NCBI RefSeq assembly: GCF_009677585.1
Contig: NZ_WKYV01000004.1
Coordinates: 1 to 64,000 of the forward strand
Source of the DNA: Lactonifactor sp. BIOML-A5
GTDB taxonomy: Bacteria; Bacillota; Clostridia; Lachnospirales; Lachnospiraceae
Length of the DNA stretch: 64,000 bases
Direction: 5' to 3'
Shown here: positions 1 to 10,800 of the stretch, piece by piece
How the letters are laid out: every line of letters begins with the position of its first letter
How positions within the stretch are numbered: the first letter of the stretch is position 1
Translations under genes and position numbers: made by a program
The notes under the pieces: model-generated
What the model was told of the DNA's origin: nothing
What the model saw: only the letters and a program-made list of their open reading frames with translations
The model's database searches: none

Positions 1-131
1 AGAAACGCAGTAGCAAGCAGATCCACACAGTACCCCTGGCCCCAAGACCTCCTCCCTTGACCGTCCGTCTGCGACACTCCGCTCGCCGACTATTTCACCT
101 CGAGCTTCATATACACAAAACTATAATTTTC

Positions 132-179
132 TTGCACTTACCACAAAAACTTGATACTATGTTATGAGAAAAATACGAT
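132..179 (+). promoter_or_regulatory. Two overlapping candidate sigma-A promoters for the methyltransferase-hslO-nadE run
   Basis: TTGCAC at 132-137 and TACTAT at 155-160 are 17 bases apart. A second pair, TTGATA at 151-156 and TACGAT at 174-179, also has a 17-base spacer. Either would start transcription just ahead of the gene at 198. The 120 bases before this are GC-richer and show no gene that I recognise; they may be the tail of an upstream unit. Confidence 0.5.
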
Positions 180-197
180 AAAAAAGAGGCGAATCTA

Positions 198-962
198 ATG
201 TCCGCATACCAAAGTTTTGCAAGGGTGTATGATATGTTCATGGATAATATCCCCTATGAAGAATGGGGAGAGTATGTGAGCAGTCTGTTAAAGGAATATG
301 GAATTGAAGACGGTCTGGTGCTGGAGCTGGGATGTGGGACGGGGAGTCTTACTCAGGTGCTGGCGGGGATGGGATATGATATGATTGGCGTGGACAACTC
401 TGCGGACATGCTGGAGATTGCCCAGGAGAAGAAGCTGGAGAGCGGACTGGATATTTTGTATCTCCTGCAGGATATGCGGGAGTTTGAGCTGTATGGAACG
501 GTAAGGGCGGCAGTGAGTATCTGCGACTCTATGAACTATATTTTAGAGGAAGAGGAACTGCTGGAGGTGTTCCGGCTGGTGAATAATTATCTGGATCCCG
601 GGGGAATCTTTATCTTTGATATGAATACCCGGTATAAGTATGAAGAAATTTTGGGAGAGAATACGATTGCAGAGAACCGGGAAGAGGGGAGTTTTATCTG
701 GGATAATTATTATCACCGGGAGGAAGAGATCAATGAGTATGATCTTACCCTGTTTATTCCCGAGGGAAGGGAATCCCTTTTGTATAGAAAATATCAGGAG
801 ACACATTATCAGAAGGCCTACGCTGTGGGACGGGTGAGAGAATTGCTGGAAGAGGCTGGGCTTCAGTTTGTCAGTGTGTATGAAGCATTTACCAGAGAGG
901 AACCGGACAGTGGGAGTGAGAGAGTTTACTTTTTAGCCCGGGAAGTGGAAAAATCAGTATAA
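198..962 (+). CDS. Class I SAM-dependent methyltransferase
   Basis: The 254-residue product is a soluble class I methyltransferase expected to move a methyl group from S-adenosylmethionine to an unknown acceptor. The glycine-rich SAM-binding motif ELGCGTGS is at residues 43-50, followed by the acidic GVDNS strand and a DMREF segment where the adenine is usually held. The N-terminal YQSFARVYDMFM is typical of small Firmicute methyltransferases of this group. The ATG follows a GAGGCG ribosome site. It is followed 13 bases later by hslO, with which it is probably co-transcribed. The family covers many substrates (small molecules, RNA, quinones), so no specific reaction is claimed. Confidence 0.85.
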   Translation: MSAYQSFARVYDMFMDNIPYEEWGEYVSSLLKEYGIEDGLVLELGCGTGSLTQVLAGMGYDMIGVDNSADMLEIAQEKKLESGLDILYLLQDMREFELYGTVRAAVSICDSMNYILEEEELLEVFRLVNNYLDPGGIFIFDMNTRYKYEEILGENTIAENREEGSFIWDNYYHREEEINEYDLTLFIPEGRESLLYRKYQETHYQKAYAVGRVRELLEEAGLQFVSVYEAFTREEPDSGSERVYFLAREVEKSV

Positions 963-975
963 GGAGATAAAAAAA

Positions 976-1854
976 GTGAGAGATTATATTGTAAGAGCGA
1001 CAGCAGCCGGCAATCAGATCCGGGCATTTGCCGCCACAACGAGAGACTTGGTGGAGGCAGGGAGAGCGGCTCATAATACGAGCCCGGTAGCCACAGCGGC
1101 CCTGGGAAGGCTGCTGACCGCAGGGGCTATGATGGGAGTTATGATGAAGGGGGACAAAGATCTGCTGACGCTGCAGATAAAAGCCGGAGGTCCCCTGAAC
1201 GGAATTACGGTAACAGCAGACAGTAAAGGAAATGTAAAAGGATACGTAGGGAATCCCAATGTACTGCTGCCGGCCAACAAGAATGGGAAGCTGGATGTGG
1301 CTGGCGCAGTGGGTGTGGGGCTTTTGAATGTAATTAAGGATCTGGGGCTGAAAGAACCATATTCCGGCCAGACGATTCTCCAGACCAGTGAAATTGCTGA
1401 GGATCTTACCTATTATTTTGCTACCAGCGAGCAGGTGCCCTCTTCCGTAGGCCTTGGGGTTCTTATGGAAAAGGATAATACCGTAAAGCAGGCCGGGGGC
1501 TTTATCATTCAGCTGATGCCTTTTGCAGAGGAGGCAGTGATAAGCAAGCTGGAAAAAAATCTGTCCCGTGTAACTTCAGTGACTGGAATGCTGGAAAAGG
1601 GCTATACACCGGAAGCGATTCTGGAGACCTTGCTGGAGGGAATGGAGATTGAATACAATGACAGGATCAGCACTCGTTTTTACTGCAACTGCTGCAAGGA
1701 AAGAGTGGCTAAAGCACTTATCAGCGTAGGAAGGAAGGATTTGAAAGAGATGATAGATGAGGGAAAAGAAGTGGAGCTAAACTGTCATTTCTGCAACAGG
1801 AATTATATCTTTGATGTCCAGGAACTGAAAGAACTATATACACTGAGCAAATAA
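976..1854 (+). CDS. hslO: Hsp33 redox-regulated chaperone
   Basis: Hsp33 is a cytoplasmic holdase chaperone that is switched on by oxidation and protects unfolding proteins during oxidative stress. The 292-residue product has the family N-terminal domain (RDYIVRATAA, later TAALGRLLTA and GPLNGI) and the C-terminal redox switch: C237-x-C239 and C270-x2-C273, the four cysteines that hold zinc in the reduced state. An additional Cys240 lies beside the first pair. The start is GTG, placed by the GGAG at 961-964 and by alignment to the conserved family N-terminus. The length is normal for the family. Confidence 0.95.
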   Translation: MRDYIVRATAAGNQIRAFAATTRDLVEAGRAAHNTSPVATAALGRLLTAGAMMGVMMKGDKDLLTLQIKAGGPLNGITVTADSKGNVKGYVGNPNVLLPANKNGKLDVAGAVGVGLLNVIKDLGLKEPYSGQTILQTSEIAEDLTYYFATSEQVPSSVGLGVLMEKDNTVKQAGGFIIQLMPFAEEAVISKLEKNLSRVTSVTGMLEKGYTPEAILETLLEGMEIEYNDRISTRFYCNCCKERVAKALISVGRKDLKEMIDEGKEVELNCHFCNRNYIFDVQELKELYTLSK

Positions 1855-1877
1855 TTTGCAGAAAGCGGGGAATAGAG

Positions 1878-3788
1878 ATGAATCAGGGTTTTATCAAAGC
1901 CGCAGCAGGAACCCCCAGTATAAAGGTGGCGGACTGCTGCTACAACGAGAAGGAGATTGCAAAAACAATACGTGAGATGGCGGACCACGGAGCTAAGTTA
2001 ATGGTTTTGCCGGAGCTGTGTCTCACCGCTTATACTTGTCAGGACTTGTTCTGGCAGGATGTGCTAATCAGGGAGGCAGAGGAACAGCTCCTGAAACTGG
2101 CGGAAGATGTAAGGGACATAGACGGATTGATTTTTGTGGGAACACCTTTTGCTTGTAAGGGAAAACTGTATAATACAGCTGCTGTTATTTCCGGCGGAGA
2201 AGTTATAGGTATTGTGCCGAAGATAAATCTCCCCAACTACTGTGAATTTTATGAGGCCCGTCATTTTATACCGGGTAACAAAGAAATAGAATGGATATCC
2301 TTCGGCGGTAAAGAAATTCCTTTTGGAACAAATCAGCTGTTTGTCTGTGAGACTATGCCGGAACTGGTAGTGGCAGCGGAGATTTGTGAAGATCTCTGGG
2401 TACCCAACCCTCCCAGCATCCGTCATGTGCTGGCGGGAGCAAACGTAATCGTGAATCTTTCGGCCAGCGATGAGGTAATAGGGAAAGATGCCTACCGGAA
2501 GGGGCTGGTAAAAGGACAGTCTGCCAATTTGGTGTGCGGATACATCTACGCCACAGCAGGCGAGGGGGAATCCACCCAGGATCTGGTATTTGGGGGAGGG
2601 AACCTTATAGGTGAAAACGGTGTACTTCTGGCAGAGGGAACACGGTTTAAGAATGAGATTGTATACGGCGATCTGGATATTCAGAGACTGCAGAGTGAGA
2701 GAAGGAAAATGAGTACCTTCCCCGGAGCAGATGAGACGGGATACTGCAGGGTGCTATTTAGCCTTGAAGTGCAGGAGACTGCTCTGGAGAGGACCTTTGA
2801 TCCCGCTCCTTTTGTACCTTCGGATAAGGGTGACAGGGACAGGCGCTGCGAAGAGATTCTTACGATTCAGGCTATGGGGCTGAAAAAGAGACTGATGCAT
2901 ACCAACTGTACCCATGCGGTGCTGGGAATCTCCGGGGGGTTGGATTCTACCCTTGCTCTTTTGGTGACTGCAAGAGCTTTCGATCTTCTTGGGATACCCA
3001 GGAGGAATATTCTCGCTGTTACCATGCCCTGTTTCGGAACCACAGACAGAACATATACCAATGCCTGCAGGATGACAAAGTGTCTGGGAGCATCCTTAAA
3101 AGAGGTGGATATAAAGGCTTCCGTAACCCAGCACTTTAAGGATATCGGACACGATATGGAGGCACATGATGTAACCTTTGAAAATGCGCAGGCAAGGGAA
3201 AGAACGCAGGTGCTGATGGATCTTGCAAACCAATGCCAGGGAATGGTGATAGGCACCGGTGATCTGTCGGAGCTGGCCCTGGGATGGGCGACGTACAATG
3301 GGGATCATATGTCCATGTACGGTGTGAACAGCTCCATACCAAAGACTCTGGTGCGCCATCTGGTGCGCTACTACGCGGACAACTGCGGGGAAGCTGAGCT
3401 GGCAGCTACTCTGCGGGATGTGCTGGACACACCTGTCAGCCCGGAACTTCTGCCGCCCAAGGACGGTGTGATATCACAGAAGACAGAGGATCTGGTAGGA
3501 CCCTATGAACTGCATGACTTCTTCCTCTACTATATGCTGCGGGCAGATTTTCCGCCGTCTAAAATCTTAAGAATTGCCAAGCTTTCATTTAAAGGCGTTT
3601 ATGACGACGATACGATAGTAAAATGGCTGAAGACCTTTTACCGGAGATTTTTCTCCCAGCAGTTTAAACGCTCCTGCCTGCCGGACGGCCCTAAGGTAGG
3701 AAGTGTTGCGGTATCTCCCAGAGGAGACCTCAGAATGCCCAGTGATGCATGTGCGGATGTGTGGATGAAGGAATTGGAAAACGAATAG
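1878..3788 (+). CDS. nadE: Glutamine-dependent NAD+ synthetase
   Basis: The enzyme makes NAD+ from nicotinate adenine dinucleotide, ATP and glutamine, the last step of NAD biosynthesis. The 636-residue protein is the two-domain form. The N-terminal nitrilase-type glutaminase has the expected Glu46 (LPEL), Lys115 (PKINLPNY) and Cys170 (EICEDLW). The C-terminal synthetase has the PP-loop SGGLDS at 352-357. Because it carries its own glutaminase it can use glutamine rather than free ammonia. The gene starts 23 bases after hslO and ends at a strong bidirectional terminator. Confidence 0.96.
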   Translation: MNQGFIKAAAGTPSIKVADCCYNEKEIAKTIREMADHGAKLMVLPELCLTAYTCQDLFWQDVLIREAEEQLLKLAEDVRDIDGLIFVGTPFACKGKLYNTAAVISGGEVIGIVPKINLPNYCEFYEARHFIPGNKEIEWISFGGKEIPFGTNQLFVCETMPELVVAAEICEDLWVPNPPSIRHVLAGANVIVNLSASDEVIGKDAYRKGLVKGQSANLVCGYIYATAGEGESTQDLVFGGGNLIGENGVLLAEGTRFKNEIVYGDLDIQRLQSERRKMSTFPGADETGYCRVLFSLEVQETALERTFDPAPFVPSDKGDRDRRCEEILTIQAMGLKKRLMHTNCTHAVLGISGGLDSTLALLVTARAFDLLGIPRRNILAVTMPCFGTTDRTYTNACRMTKCLGASLKEVDIKASVTQHFKDIGHDMEAHDVTFENAQARERTQVLMDLANQCQGMVIGTGDLSELALGWATYNGDHMSMYGVNSSIPKTLVRHLVRYYADNCGEAELAATLRDVLDTPVSPELLPPKDGVISQKTEDLVGPYELHDFFLYYMLRADFPPSKILRIAKLSFKGVYDDDTIVKWLKTFYRRFFSQQFKRSCLPDGPKVGSVAVSPRGDLRMPSDACADVWMKELENE

Positions 3789-3837
3789 AAAGACCTCTGC
3801 TTTGGCGTGCGCCGGGCCGGGGACATGGAAACACAAG

Positions 3838-3869
3838 AAGAAAGAGTCTGACCTGTCAGACTCTTTCTT
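3838..3869. terminator. Bidirectional intrinsic terminator
   Basis: Arms 3838-3851 and 3856-3869 form a perfect 14-bp stem around a 4-base loop. The outer part of the stem is A-rich on the left and T-rich on the right, so it can stop transcription from nadE and from the convergent gene at 3881-4318. Confidence 0.85.
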
Positions 3870-3880
3870 CGCATACAGGG

Positions 3881-4318
3881 TTACTTTATCTCTGCTTTGT
3901 CCAGGGCTGAATTAATGGCATCCAAGAGCAGCATGGAAGTATATTTATTGTCCTCTGAATACGTAATGCCTTCCGTTGACTGGGTGGTATATATCTGACT
4001 GGCAAGATCCTCCAGGGTTGGCTCCATGAGCGGATACATTGCTGTGGTTGTCTCGCTGAGATTGACCAGAGAAATGGCATTGATGTGATCCGCATCTACA
4101 GTTACTTCCACATCAAACGTATTATCATTTAAGGTGACGGAAGTATTGTAAACGCCTGCATGGAAGCGCGGATTGGAGACATTGGCAGCTTCATCATTCT
4201 TTTTAGAACCGAACATTATGAACATCAGAACAGCCAGAACAATGGCGAGAACAACAAAGATACCGGTATAAATAACTTCTTTCATATGTAGTACTACAAT
4301 TTTGGTTTTTGAACTCAT
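3881..4318 (-). CDS. Membrane-anchored FMN-binding-domain-like protein
   Basis: The product has 145 residues with one N-terminal membrane helix (about residues 13-33) and an extracytoplasmic C-terminal domain. That domain follows the FMN-binding (RnfG/NqrC-type) pattern: an AGVYNTSV start, a VEVTVDADHINAISL strand pair, NLSET, and a final helix LLLDAINSALDKA. The usual flavin-attachment motif (S/T-GAT-x-S/T) is replaced by SEDNKYTS, so covalent flavin binding is doubtful. The start is at 4318 because an AGGAGG lies 8 bases upstream; a longer frame to 4378 lacks a ribosome site. The function is unknown; a role in membrane redox or as a degenerate sensor is possible. Confidence 0.65.
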   Translation of the reverse strand: MSSKTKIVVLHMKEVIYTGIFVVLAIVLAVLMFIMFGSKKNDEAANVSNPRFHAGVYNTSVTLNDNTFDVEVTVDADHINAISLVNLSETTTAMYPLMEPTLEDLASQIYTTQSTEGITYSEDNKYTSMLLLDAINSALDKAEIK

Positions 4319-4394
4319 GGCAATACCCCTCCTGATTTCCTTTTTATAACTTATTATGGGAATGGGGAAAATATGCAAAAACCGGGCAGGATTG

Positions 4395-4403
4395 TGCTAT
4401 AAT
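4395..4403 (+). promoter_or_regulatory. Extended -10 promoter for addB-addA
   Basis: TGCTATAAT at 4395-4403 is a perfect extended -10 element about 40 bases ahead of the addB start. No good -35 hexamer is visible, as is common for extended -10 promoters. Confidence 0.55.
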
Positions 4404-4443
4404 ATTTAAAATATTGAACATACAGGAAAGGAAAGGTAATAGG

Positions 4444-7400
4444 ATGCCGTTACAGTTTGTATTTGGAAATTCAGGTTCCGGGAAATCCTGGACCCTTTAT
4501 CATAAAATAATAGAAGAATCGATGGAGCATCCCCAGAGGCAGTATCTGATTCTTGTACCGGAACAGTTTACCATGCAGACCCAGAAGGACCTGGTTGCTA
4601 TGCATCCCAGAGGCGGGATCATGAATATTGATGTGGTAAGCTTTGAGCGCCTTGCCTTCCGGGTTATGGAAGAGGTAGGGGAAGATATGGGACAGGTGCT
4701 GGAGGAAACAGGGAAAAGCCTGGTACTTCGGAAAGTAGCACAGAAGAAAAAGAAAGAACTGAAGGTATTAAAGGAGCAGATAAAAAAGCCCGGATACATT
4801 GCCCAGCTGAAATCAACCGTTTCGGAGTTTACCCAGTATCATGTGGGACCGGAGGATATGGAGCGTATGCTGCGGGCGGTGGAAGAAAAACCCCAGCTTT
4901 ACTATAAGCTAAGGGATATCCAGATTTTATACCAGGGATTTATGGATTATCTCAGGGGAACATATATCACGGCAGAGCAGGTGCTGGAGATGCTCAGCCG
5001 AGTTATCTGGAAGTGGCAGCGGCTTGAGGACTGTGTGGTTGTTCTGGATGGATTCACCGGATTTACACCTGTGCAGTACCGTCTTCTGGAAGAAATCTTC
5101 CCCAGGGCTGGAAAGGTATATGCAGTCATTACTCTGGACGAGAAGGAGGACCCATACAGTCCGGGGAGTCCCCATAAGCTATTTTTTATGAGTAAGCAGA
5201 CCGTTCACCGGCTTCTTCAGATTGCCCGGCGAACCAGAACAGAGGTGGAGAAGGAAATCTGTATTCGCCGGGGAGGAAAGGGAAGATTCGTACACAGTCC
5301 AGCTCTTGCCTATCTGGAGCAGAATATTTTTCGCTATGGCAGCAGGCCGTATCCGGGTAAACAGGAGGAGATCGAGATTCGAATCTGCAAAACCCCGCAG
5401 TCAGAGATGGAAATGGCAGCCGATGAGATCCGAAGGCTGGTAAGAGAAGAGGGATACCGCTACCGGGATTTTGCTGTGGTGACGGGAGATATGGAGGGAT
5501 ACGCCAGTTATGCGGCCTGGGCATTTGAGGATGCAGGGATTCCCTGTTTTTTGGATCAGAAGCACTCGGTCCTAATGAATCCTTTTATTGAGTTTATCCG
5601 GGCGGCAGTGGAGATTGCCGCGGAAAATTACAGCTATGACAGTGTATTCCGTTTTCTTCGCTGCGGCCTTACGGAGCTGATTCCGGAAGAGGTGGATCTT
5701 CTGGAGAATTATGTGATTGCCCTTGGCATCCGGGGAACAAAGAGATGGGAGGAGGAATGGATCCGCAGGTATCGGGGGCAGGAAGAGGGAGAGACCGTCC
5801 AAATGGAGAGGATCCGCAGCTTTCTCATGGCGTCGCTGCATCCTTTTATCAGTACACTGAAGAAGAAGGGGCTGACTGTTCGGGAGGGAGTGACTGCCCT
5901 CTATCAGTTTATTGTGGGGTTCAGGCTCCAGGAAAAGCTTAAGCATCAGGAGGAGCTCTTTAGAAGCTCCGGGGAATATGCCATGGTAAAGGAATACAGC
6001 CAGATCTATGAGATTATTATGGAGCTTCTGGATAAGATGGCAGATGTTCTGGGGGAGGAAAGGGTTACGGTGAAGGAATTCCAGGAACTTCTGGAGGCGG
6101 GGCTGCAGGAGGCGAAAGTGGGGGTGATCCCGCCCAGCGCAGATCAGGTCCTGGTGGGGGATATTGAGAGGACAAGACTGAAGGACGTTCGTATTCTTTT
6201 TTTTGCAGGGGTTAATGATGGAGTAATTCCCAAGAAAGAAAGCGGAGGCGGCCTTTTGTCGGATATCGACAGGGAGTATCTGAGAGGCTCCAGGGTAGAA
6301 CTGGCGCCCACACAGAAGGAGAATCATGACAACCAGCGCTTTTATCTGTACCTTAACATGACTAAGCCAAGGGACAGACTGATTCTTTCATATTCCAGAA
6401 CCAATGGAAAAGGGGAGTCATCCAATCCTGCTTATCTCATCCGCAGTATCCAGCATATTTTTCCGGAGCTGACCCTTCGGGATATGGAGGAAGAGACCGG
6501 GTGCCTGGAGAACCCGGTAAGAGGGCTGGAGTATCTTGGCAAAGGGTTTCGGGAAGCATTTGACCGGGAACCCAGGGGCGACTGGAAGGAACTCTGGAGC
6601 TGGTATCTGCGGTCGCCCAATTACAGAGACACCGCTAAAAAACTGGCAGAGGCAGCCTTTTATACGAATCCTCACGATCATATCAGTCTGAGCGCAGCAA
6701 GGGCACTGTATGGCACCACACTGGAAAACAGTCCTACCAGGCTGGAACGCTTTGCTGCCTGCGCCTTTGCCCATTTCCTGGAACATGGACTGGGACTCAG
6801 GGAAAGAATCCAGTACCAGTTTAATGCCATGGATATGGGGAATGTTCTCCACACCGCCCTGGAGCTTTTTGCAAGAAAGCTGGGACTTTTAGGGATCAGC
6901 TGGCGGGAACTGGGGGAGGAAAAGCGTCTGACCCTGGTAGAGGAAAGTGTGGAAGAAATCATAAACGATTACGGGAATACAGTGCTTCACAGCAGCGCCA
7001 GAAACGAATACATGATCGCCAGGGTAAAGCGGATGATGAACCGTACCGTCTGGGCGCTGCAGAAACAGGTAGAGCGGGGAGATTTTGTTCCCAGGCGGTT
7101 TGAGGTATCCTTTTCCATGGCTGATTCCCTGAAAAGTGTGAACATCGCTTTGTCAGAGGAAGAGGAAATGAAGCTAAAGGGTAGAATCGACCGTCTGGAT
7201 ACCTACGAGGACGGGAATCATGTCTATGTAAAAGTTATTGATTACAAATCCGGAAATACCAGCTTTGACCTGGTGGCGCTCTATCACGGCCTGCAGCTTC
7301 AGCTGGTGCTGTACCTGAATGCGGCTGTGGAGATAGAGCAGCAGGAGCACCCGGGAAAGGAAGTGAAGCCGGCGGGAATATTTTATTATAATATAAAGGA

Positions 7401-7854
7401 TCCGGTAGTGGACAAGGTCCCCGGGGAGTCTTTGGAGGACCTGAATGAGAGAATTTTAAAGAATCTGAGGGTAAACGGGTTAGTGACAGGGGAAAAGGAA
7501 ATCCTGGAGAGAATGGACCAGGGATTCTCCGGCCCTCCCCCCTATATCTCTTCCGTGGTCCCTGCGGCGTTTAATAAGGACGGAAGTCTTTCAAGAACCT
7601 CTGCGGCAGTGAATGACTACCAGTTTGGTATTCTCAGGGAATATGTGGATAAAAAAATCAGGGATATCGGAACCGATATTCTAAAAGGCAATGTTAAAGT
7701 GTCCCCTTATCAGCTGGGACAGAAGAATCCATGTACCTACTGCCCTTATCATGGAGTATGCGGCTTTGACGAGAAGATACCCGGTTATTCTTTCCGCCGT
7801 CTGGGGACCTTGCCGTCCGAGGAATTATGGGAAAAAATGAAGGAGGAAATGTAG
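4444..7854 (+). CDS. addB: ATP-dependent helicase/nuclease AddAB, subunit B
   Basis: AddB pairs with AddA to resect double-strand DNA ends for RecA loading, the Firmicute counterpart of RecBCD. The 1136-residue protein has an N-terminal Walker A (GNSGSGKS) and a C-terminal nuclease domain. It retains four cysteines, Cys773 and Cys1097/1100/1106, spaced as in the 4Fe-4S clasp of Bacillus AddB, and a nuclease VIDYKSGN motif. I start at ATG 4444, after GGAAAGGAAAGG; an in-frame TTG at 4414 would add ten residues but has no ribosome site. The stop is three bases before the addA start and the addA ribosome site lies in the addB tail, so translation is coupled. Confidence 0.95.
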   Translation: MPLQFVFGNSGSGKSWTLYHKIIEESMEHPQRQYLILVPEQFTMQTQKDLVAMHPRGGIMNIDVVSFERLAFRVMEEVGEDMGQVLEETGKSLVLRKVAQKKKKELKVLKEQIKKPGYIAQLKSTVSEFTQYHVGPEDMERMLRAVEEKPQLYYKLRDIQILYQGFMDYLRGTYITAEQVLEMLSRVIWKWQRLEDCVVVLDGFTGFTPVQYRLLEEIFPRAGKVYAVITLDEKEDPYSPGSPHKLFFMSKQTVHRLLQIARRTRTEVEKEICIRRGGKGRFVHSPALAYLEQNIFRYGSRPYPGKQEEIEIRICKTPQSEMEMAADEIRRLVREEGYRYRDFAVVTGDMEGYASYAAWAFEDAGIPCFLDQKHSVLMNPFIEFIRAAVEIAAENYSYDSVFRFLRCGLTELIPEEVDLLENYVIALGIRGTKRWEEEWIRRYRGQEEGETVQMERIRSFLMASLHPFISTLKKKGLTVREGVTALYQFIVGFRLQEKLKHQEELFRSSGEYAMVKEYSQIYEIIMELLDKMADVLGEERVTVKEFQELLEAGLQEAKVGVIPPSADQVLVGDIERTRLKDVRILFFAGVNDGVIPKKESGGGLLSDIDREYLRGSRVELAPTQKENHDNQRFYLYLNMTKPRDRLILSYSRTNGKGESSNPAYLIRSIQHIFPELTLRDMEEETGCLENPVRGLEYLGKGFREAFDREPRGDWKELWSWYLRSPNYRDTAKKLAEAAFYTNPHDHISLSAARALYGTTLENSPTRLERFAACAFAHFLEHGLGLRERIQYQFNAMDMGNVLHTALELFARKLGLLGISWRELGEEKRLTLVEESVEEIINDYGNTVLHSSARNEYMIARVKRMMNRTVWALQKQVERGDFVPRRFEVSFSMADSLKSVNIALSEEEEMKLKGRIDRLDTYEDGNHVYVKVIDYKSGNTSFDLVALYHGLQLQLVLYLNAAVEIEQQEHPGKEVKPAGIFYYNIKDPVVDKVPGESLEDLNERILKNLRVNGLVTGEKEILERMDQGFSGPPPYISSVVPAAFNKDGSLSRTSAAVNDYQFGILREYVDKKIRDIGTDILKGNVKVSPYQLGQKNPCTYCPYHGVCGFDEKIPGYSFRRLGTLPSEELWEKMKEEM

Positions 7855-7856
7855 AT

Positions 7857-10800
7857 ATGGGAGTTCAGTGGACAAAAGAGCAGCGGCAGGTAATAGAACT
7901 TCGAAATCGCAATATTCTGGTAAGCGCAGCTGCCGGATCAGGGAAAACAGCCGTACTGGTAGAGCGAATTATTTCTATGATTACGGATCCGCTGCATCCC
8001 ATAGACATCGATAGGCTGCTGATTGTAACATTTACAAAGGCAGCAGCCCAGGAGATGAGAGAACGGATCGGGGCGGCAATTGAGGGATGCCTGGAGGACG
8101 AACCTGGGAATGAACACCTTCAGAGGCAGACATCCCTGATTCACAGTGCCCAGATAATGACAATAGACAGTTTCTGCTCTTATGTAGTCCGCAATTATTT
8201 TCATCTGACGGATCTGGATCCCGGATACCGTATGGGAGAAGAGGGTGAGATGAAGCTTTTAAAGGCTGATGTTGCCGCAGAAGTTCTGGAAGAGGCTTAC
8301 GCCGGGAAGGAGGAGGACTTTTTAGAGTTTATAGAGTCCTATTCCACAGGAAAAACGGACGAAGGTATTGAGGAAATGATACTGAAGCTTTACGAATTTT
8401 CCATGAGCTATCCATGGCCGGGAGAGTGGCTTCAGGCCTGCCGGCAGGCATACCGGGCAGAGAATATCGAAGAACTGGAAAGCTCTCCGTTTATGAAGAT
8501 TCTGGCCTGTGACACCAGACATGTGCTGGAGGAGGGGAAGGAGATTCTCAGGCAGGCAGTCCGGATTGCCGGGGGGGAGGATGGTCCCTATATGTATCTG
8601 GAAGCACTGGAATCGGACCTCAGACAGGTAGAGGCTTTGCTGGCGGCAGAGACTTACCGGAAGCGGTGGGAGGGATTCAGCAAACTGAAGTTTCAGCGCC
8701 TTTCCTCAAAAAAGGACAAAACGGTATCCGACAATTCCAGAGAGTTGGTGAAGGAGCTGAGGAATCAGGCAAAGGAAAGTCTAAAAGAACTTGGGGAGCA
8801 GTATTACTTTTCTGAACCGGAGGAAGTGATTCAGAATATCCGTCAGGCCGCTGTGCCGGTACAGGTACTCATAGACCTTACGCTTAGATTTCAGGCCGCA
8901 TTTGCCGCAAAAAAGAGAGAAAAGAACATCCTGGATTTTTCAGATTTGGAACATTTTGCCCTTGACATTCTAGTGGAACACCGGACGGAGGGGGATGTGC
9001 CAAGCGGGGCAGCCGGAGAACTGGCGGACCGGTACGAGGAGATTCTGATAGACGAATACCAGGACAGCAACTATGTCCAGGAAAAGCTTCTGACCAGTGT
9101 GTCCAGGCTGGCCCAGGGAAGGTATAATCTTTTTATGGTCGGGGATGTAAAACAGAGTATCTACCGCTTTCGTCTGGCACGGCCGGAACTGTTTATGGAA
9201 AAGTTCCACAGATATACACTTGAGGACAGTGAATGCCAGAGGATTGACCTGCACAAGAATTTCAGAAGCAGAAAGGAAGTGCTTTCAGGTGTTAACTTTA
9301 TCTTCCGCCAGATTATGGGGGAAGAACTGGGAGGGGTGGAATATAATGATGAGGCGGCCCTGTATCCCGGCGCATCTTTTCCGGAAAAAACAGATGGGGA
9401 GGAGTTTCTCTCCCCAGAGGTTCTGCTGGTAGAAAAGGACGATAAAGAGTGGAGAGAGATGGAGTCTGAGGAGAACGACAGAGAGCTGGAAGCCAGAGCT
9501 GTGGCCTCTAGGATTCTTGAGATTGTGGGCAGGGAACAGGTCCTGGACAAAAAAACAGGGACCTACCGGCCGGCCAGATACGGAGACTGTGTCATTCTTC
9601 TGAGAACGATATCCGGGTGGGCCGATGTATTCGGAAGAATTCTGAATGGAAAAGGGATTCCTGTGAATGTCACCTCCAGGACCGGCTATTTTTCAGCACT
9701 GGAAGTTGTCACTGTGTTAAACTACCTGCATATCTGTGACAATCCCAGGCAGGACATCCCGCTGGCGGGAGTGCTGACATCTCCTTTGGGCGGGTTCTCC
9801 TCAGAGGAGATGGCAGTTATGAAAGGGGCCTGCAGGGAATTGTCTCTGTATGACAGTCTGGCAGCCTGGGAAGAGGGGGCTGTAGGGAAGTTAGAAGAGG
9901 GAAAAGAATTGACGGAGTTGGAAGAAAAGATACACCATTTTTTCAGCCTCTATGAACGCCTTCGGGAAAAAGTCCCCTATACGCCTATCCATCAGCTGAT
10001 TAAAGACATTCTCCGGGAGACTGGCTATATGGAGTATGCCAGGGCTTTGCCGGAAGGAGAGATTCGGGGGGCAAATCTGCAGATGCTTATGGAAAAGGCC
10101 ATGGATTTTGAGAAGACCAGTTACCGGGGGCTTTTTAACTTTATCCGCTACATTGAATATCTGCAGAAATATTCCGTGGATTTCGGGGAGGCTAATGTAA
10201 GCTCGGAGAATGAAGATACGGTACGTATTATGAGCATTCATAAAAGCAAGGGACTGGAATTTCCCATTGTTTTTGTGGGAGGGATGGGAAAGCGGTTTAA
10301 CCAGCAGGATGCCAGAAGCAAGCTTGTCCTGCATCCGGATCTGGGGATTGGCGCTGACTGCATGGATCACCGTCTGAGGACCAAGTGTCCCACACTGAAC
10401 AAAAAGATCATTCAGCGCCAGACGGTCCTGGAGAATCTGGGTGAGGAGCTGAGGGTTCTGTATGTAGCGCTGACCCGGGCCAAAGAGAAATTGATTCTTA
10501 CAGGTACGATAGATCATCTGGAGAAAAAAAAGGCTTCCTGGCAGATGCTGGGGAGCCGGGAGGAGGAGCTTCTGCCCTATGGAGTCCTGTCAAAGGCAGG
10601 ATGCTACTGGGACTGGATCCTCCCCGCACTGTTCAGACACAGGGGAAAGGAAGAAGAATCCCTGTTTCAGATAAAGTGTATCTCTCCCCTTGCGCTTGTG
10701 GAGGAGGAGGCTGTGGAGCAGGGGATGCGCATGGTACAAAGAGAGCGTTTTCTGCACTGGGATACGAAGATCGTATATGACAGAGATGCTGCTCGTGATA

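Noticed and set aside
5572..6327. 251-codon minus-strand frame inside addB
   Set aside because: It lies fully antisense to a well-supported gene and has no ribosome site or recognisable domain.
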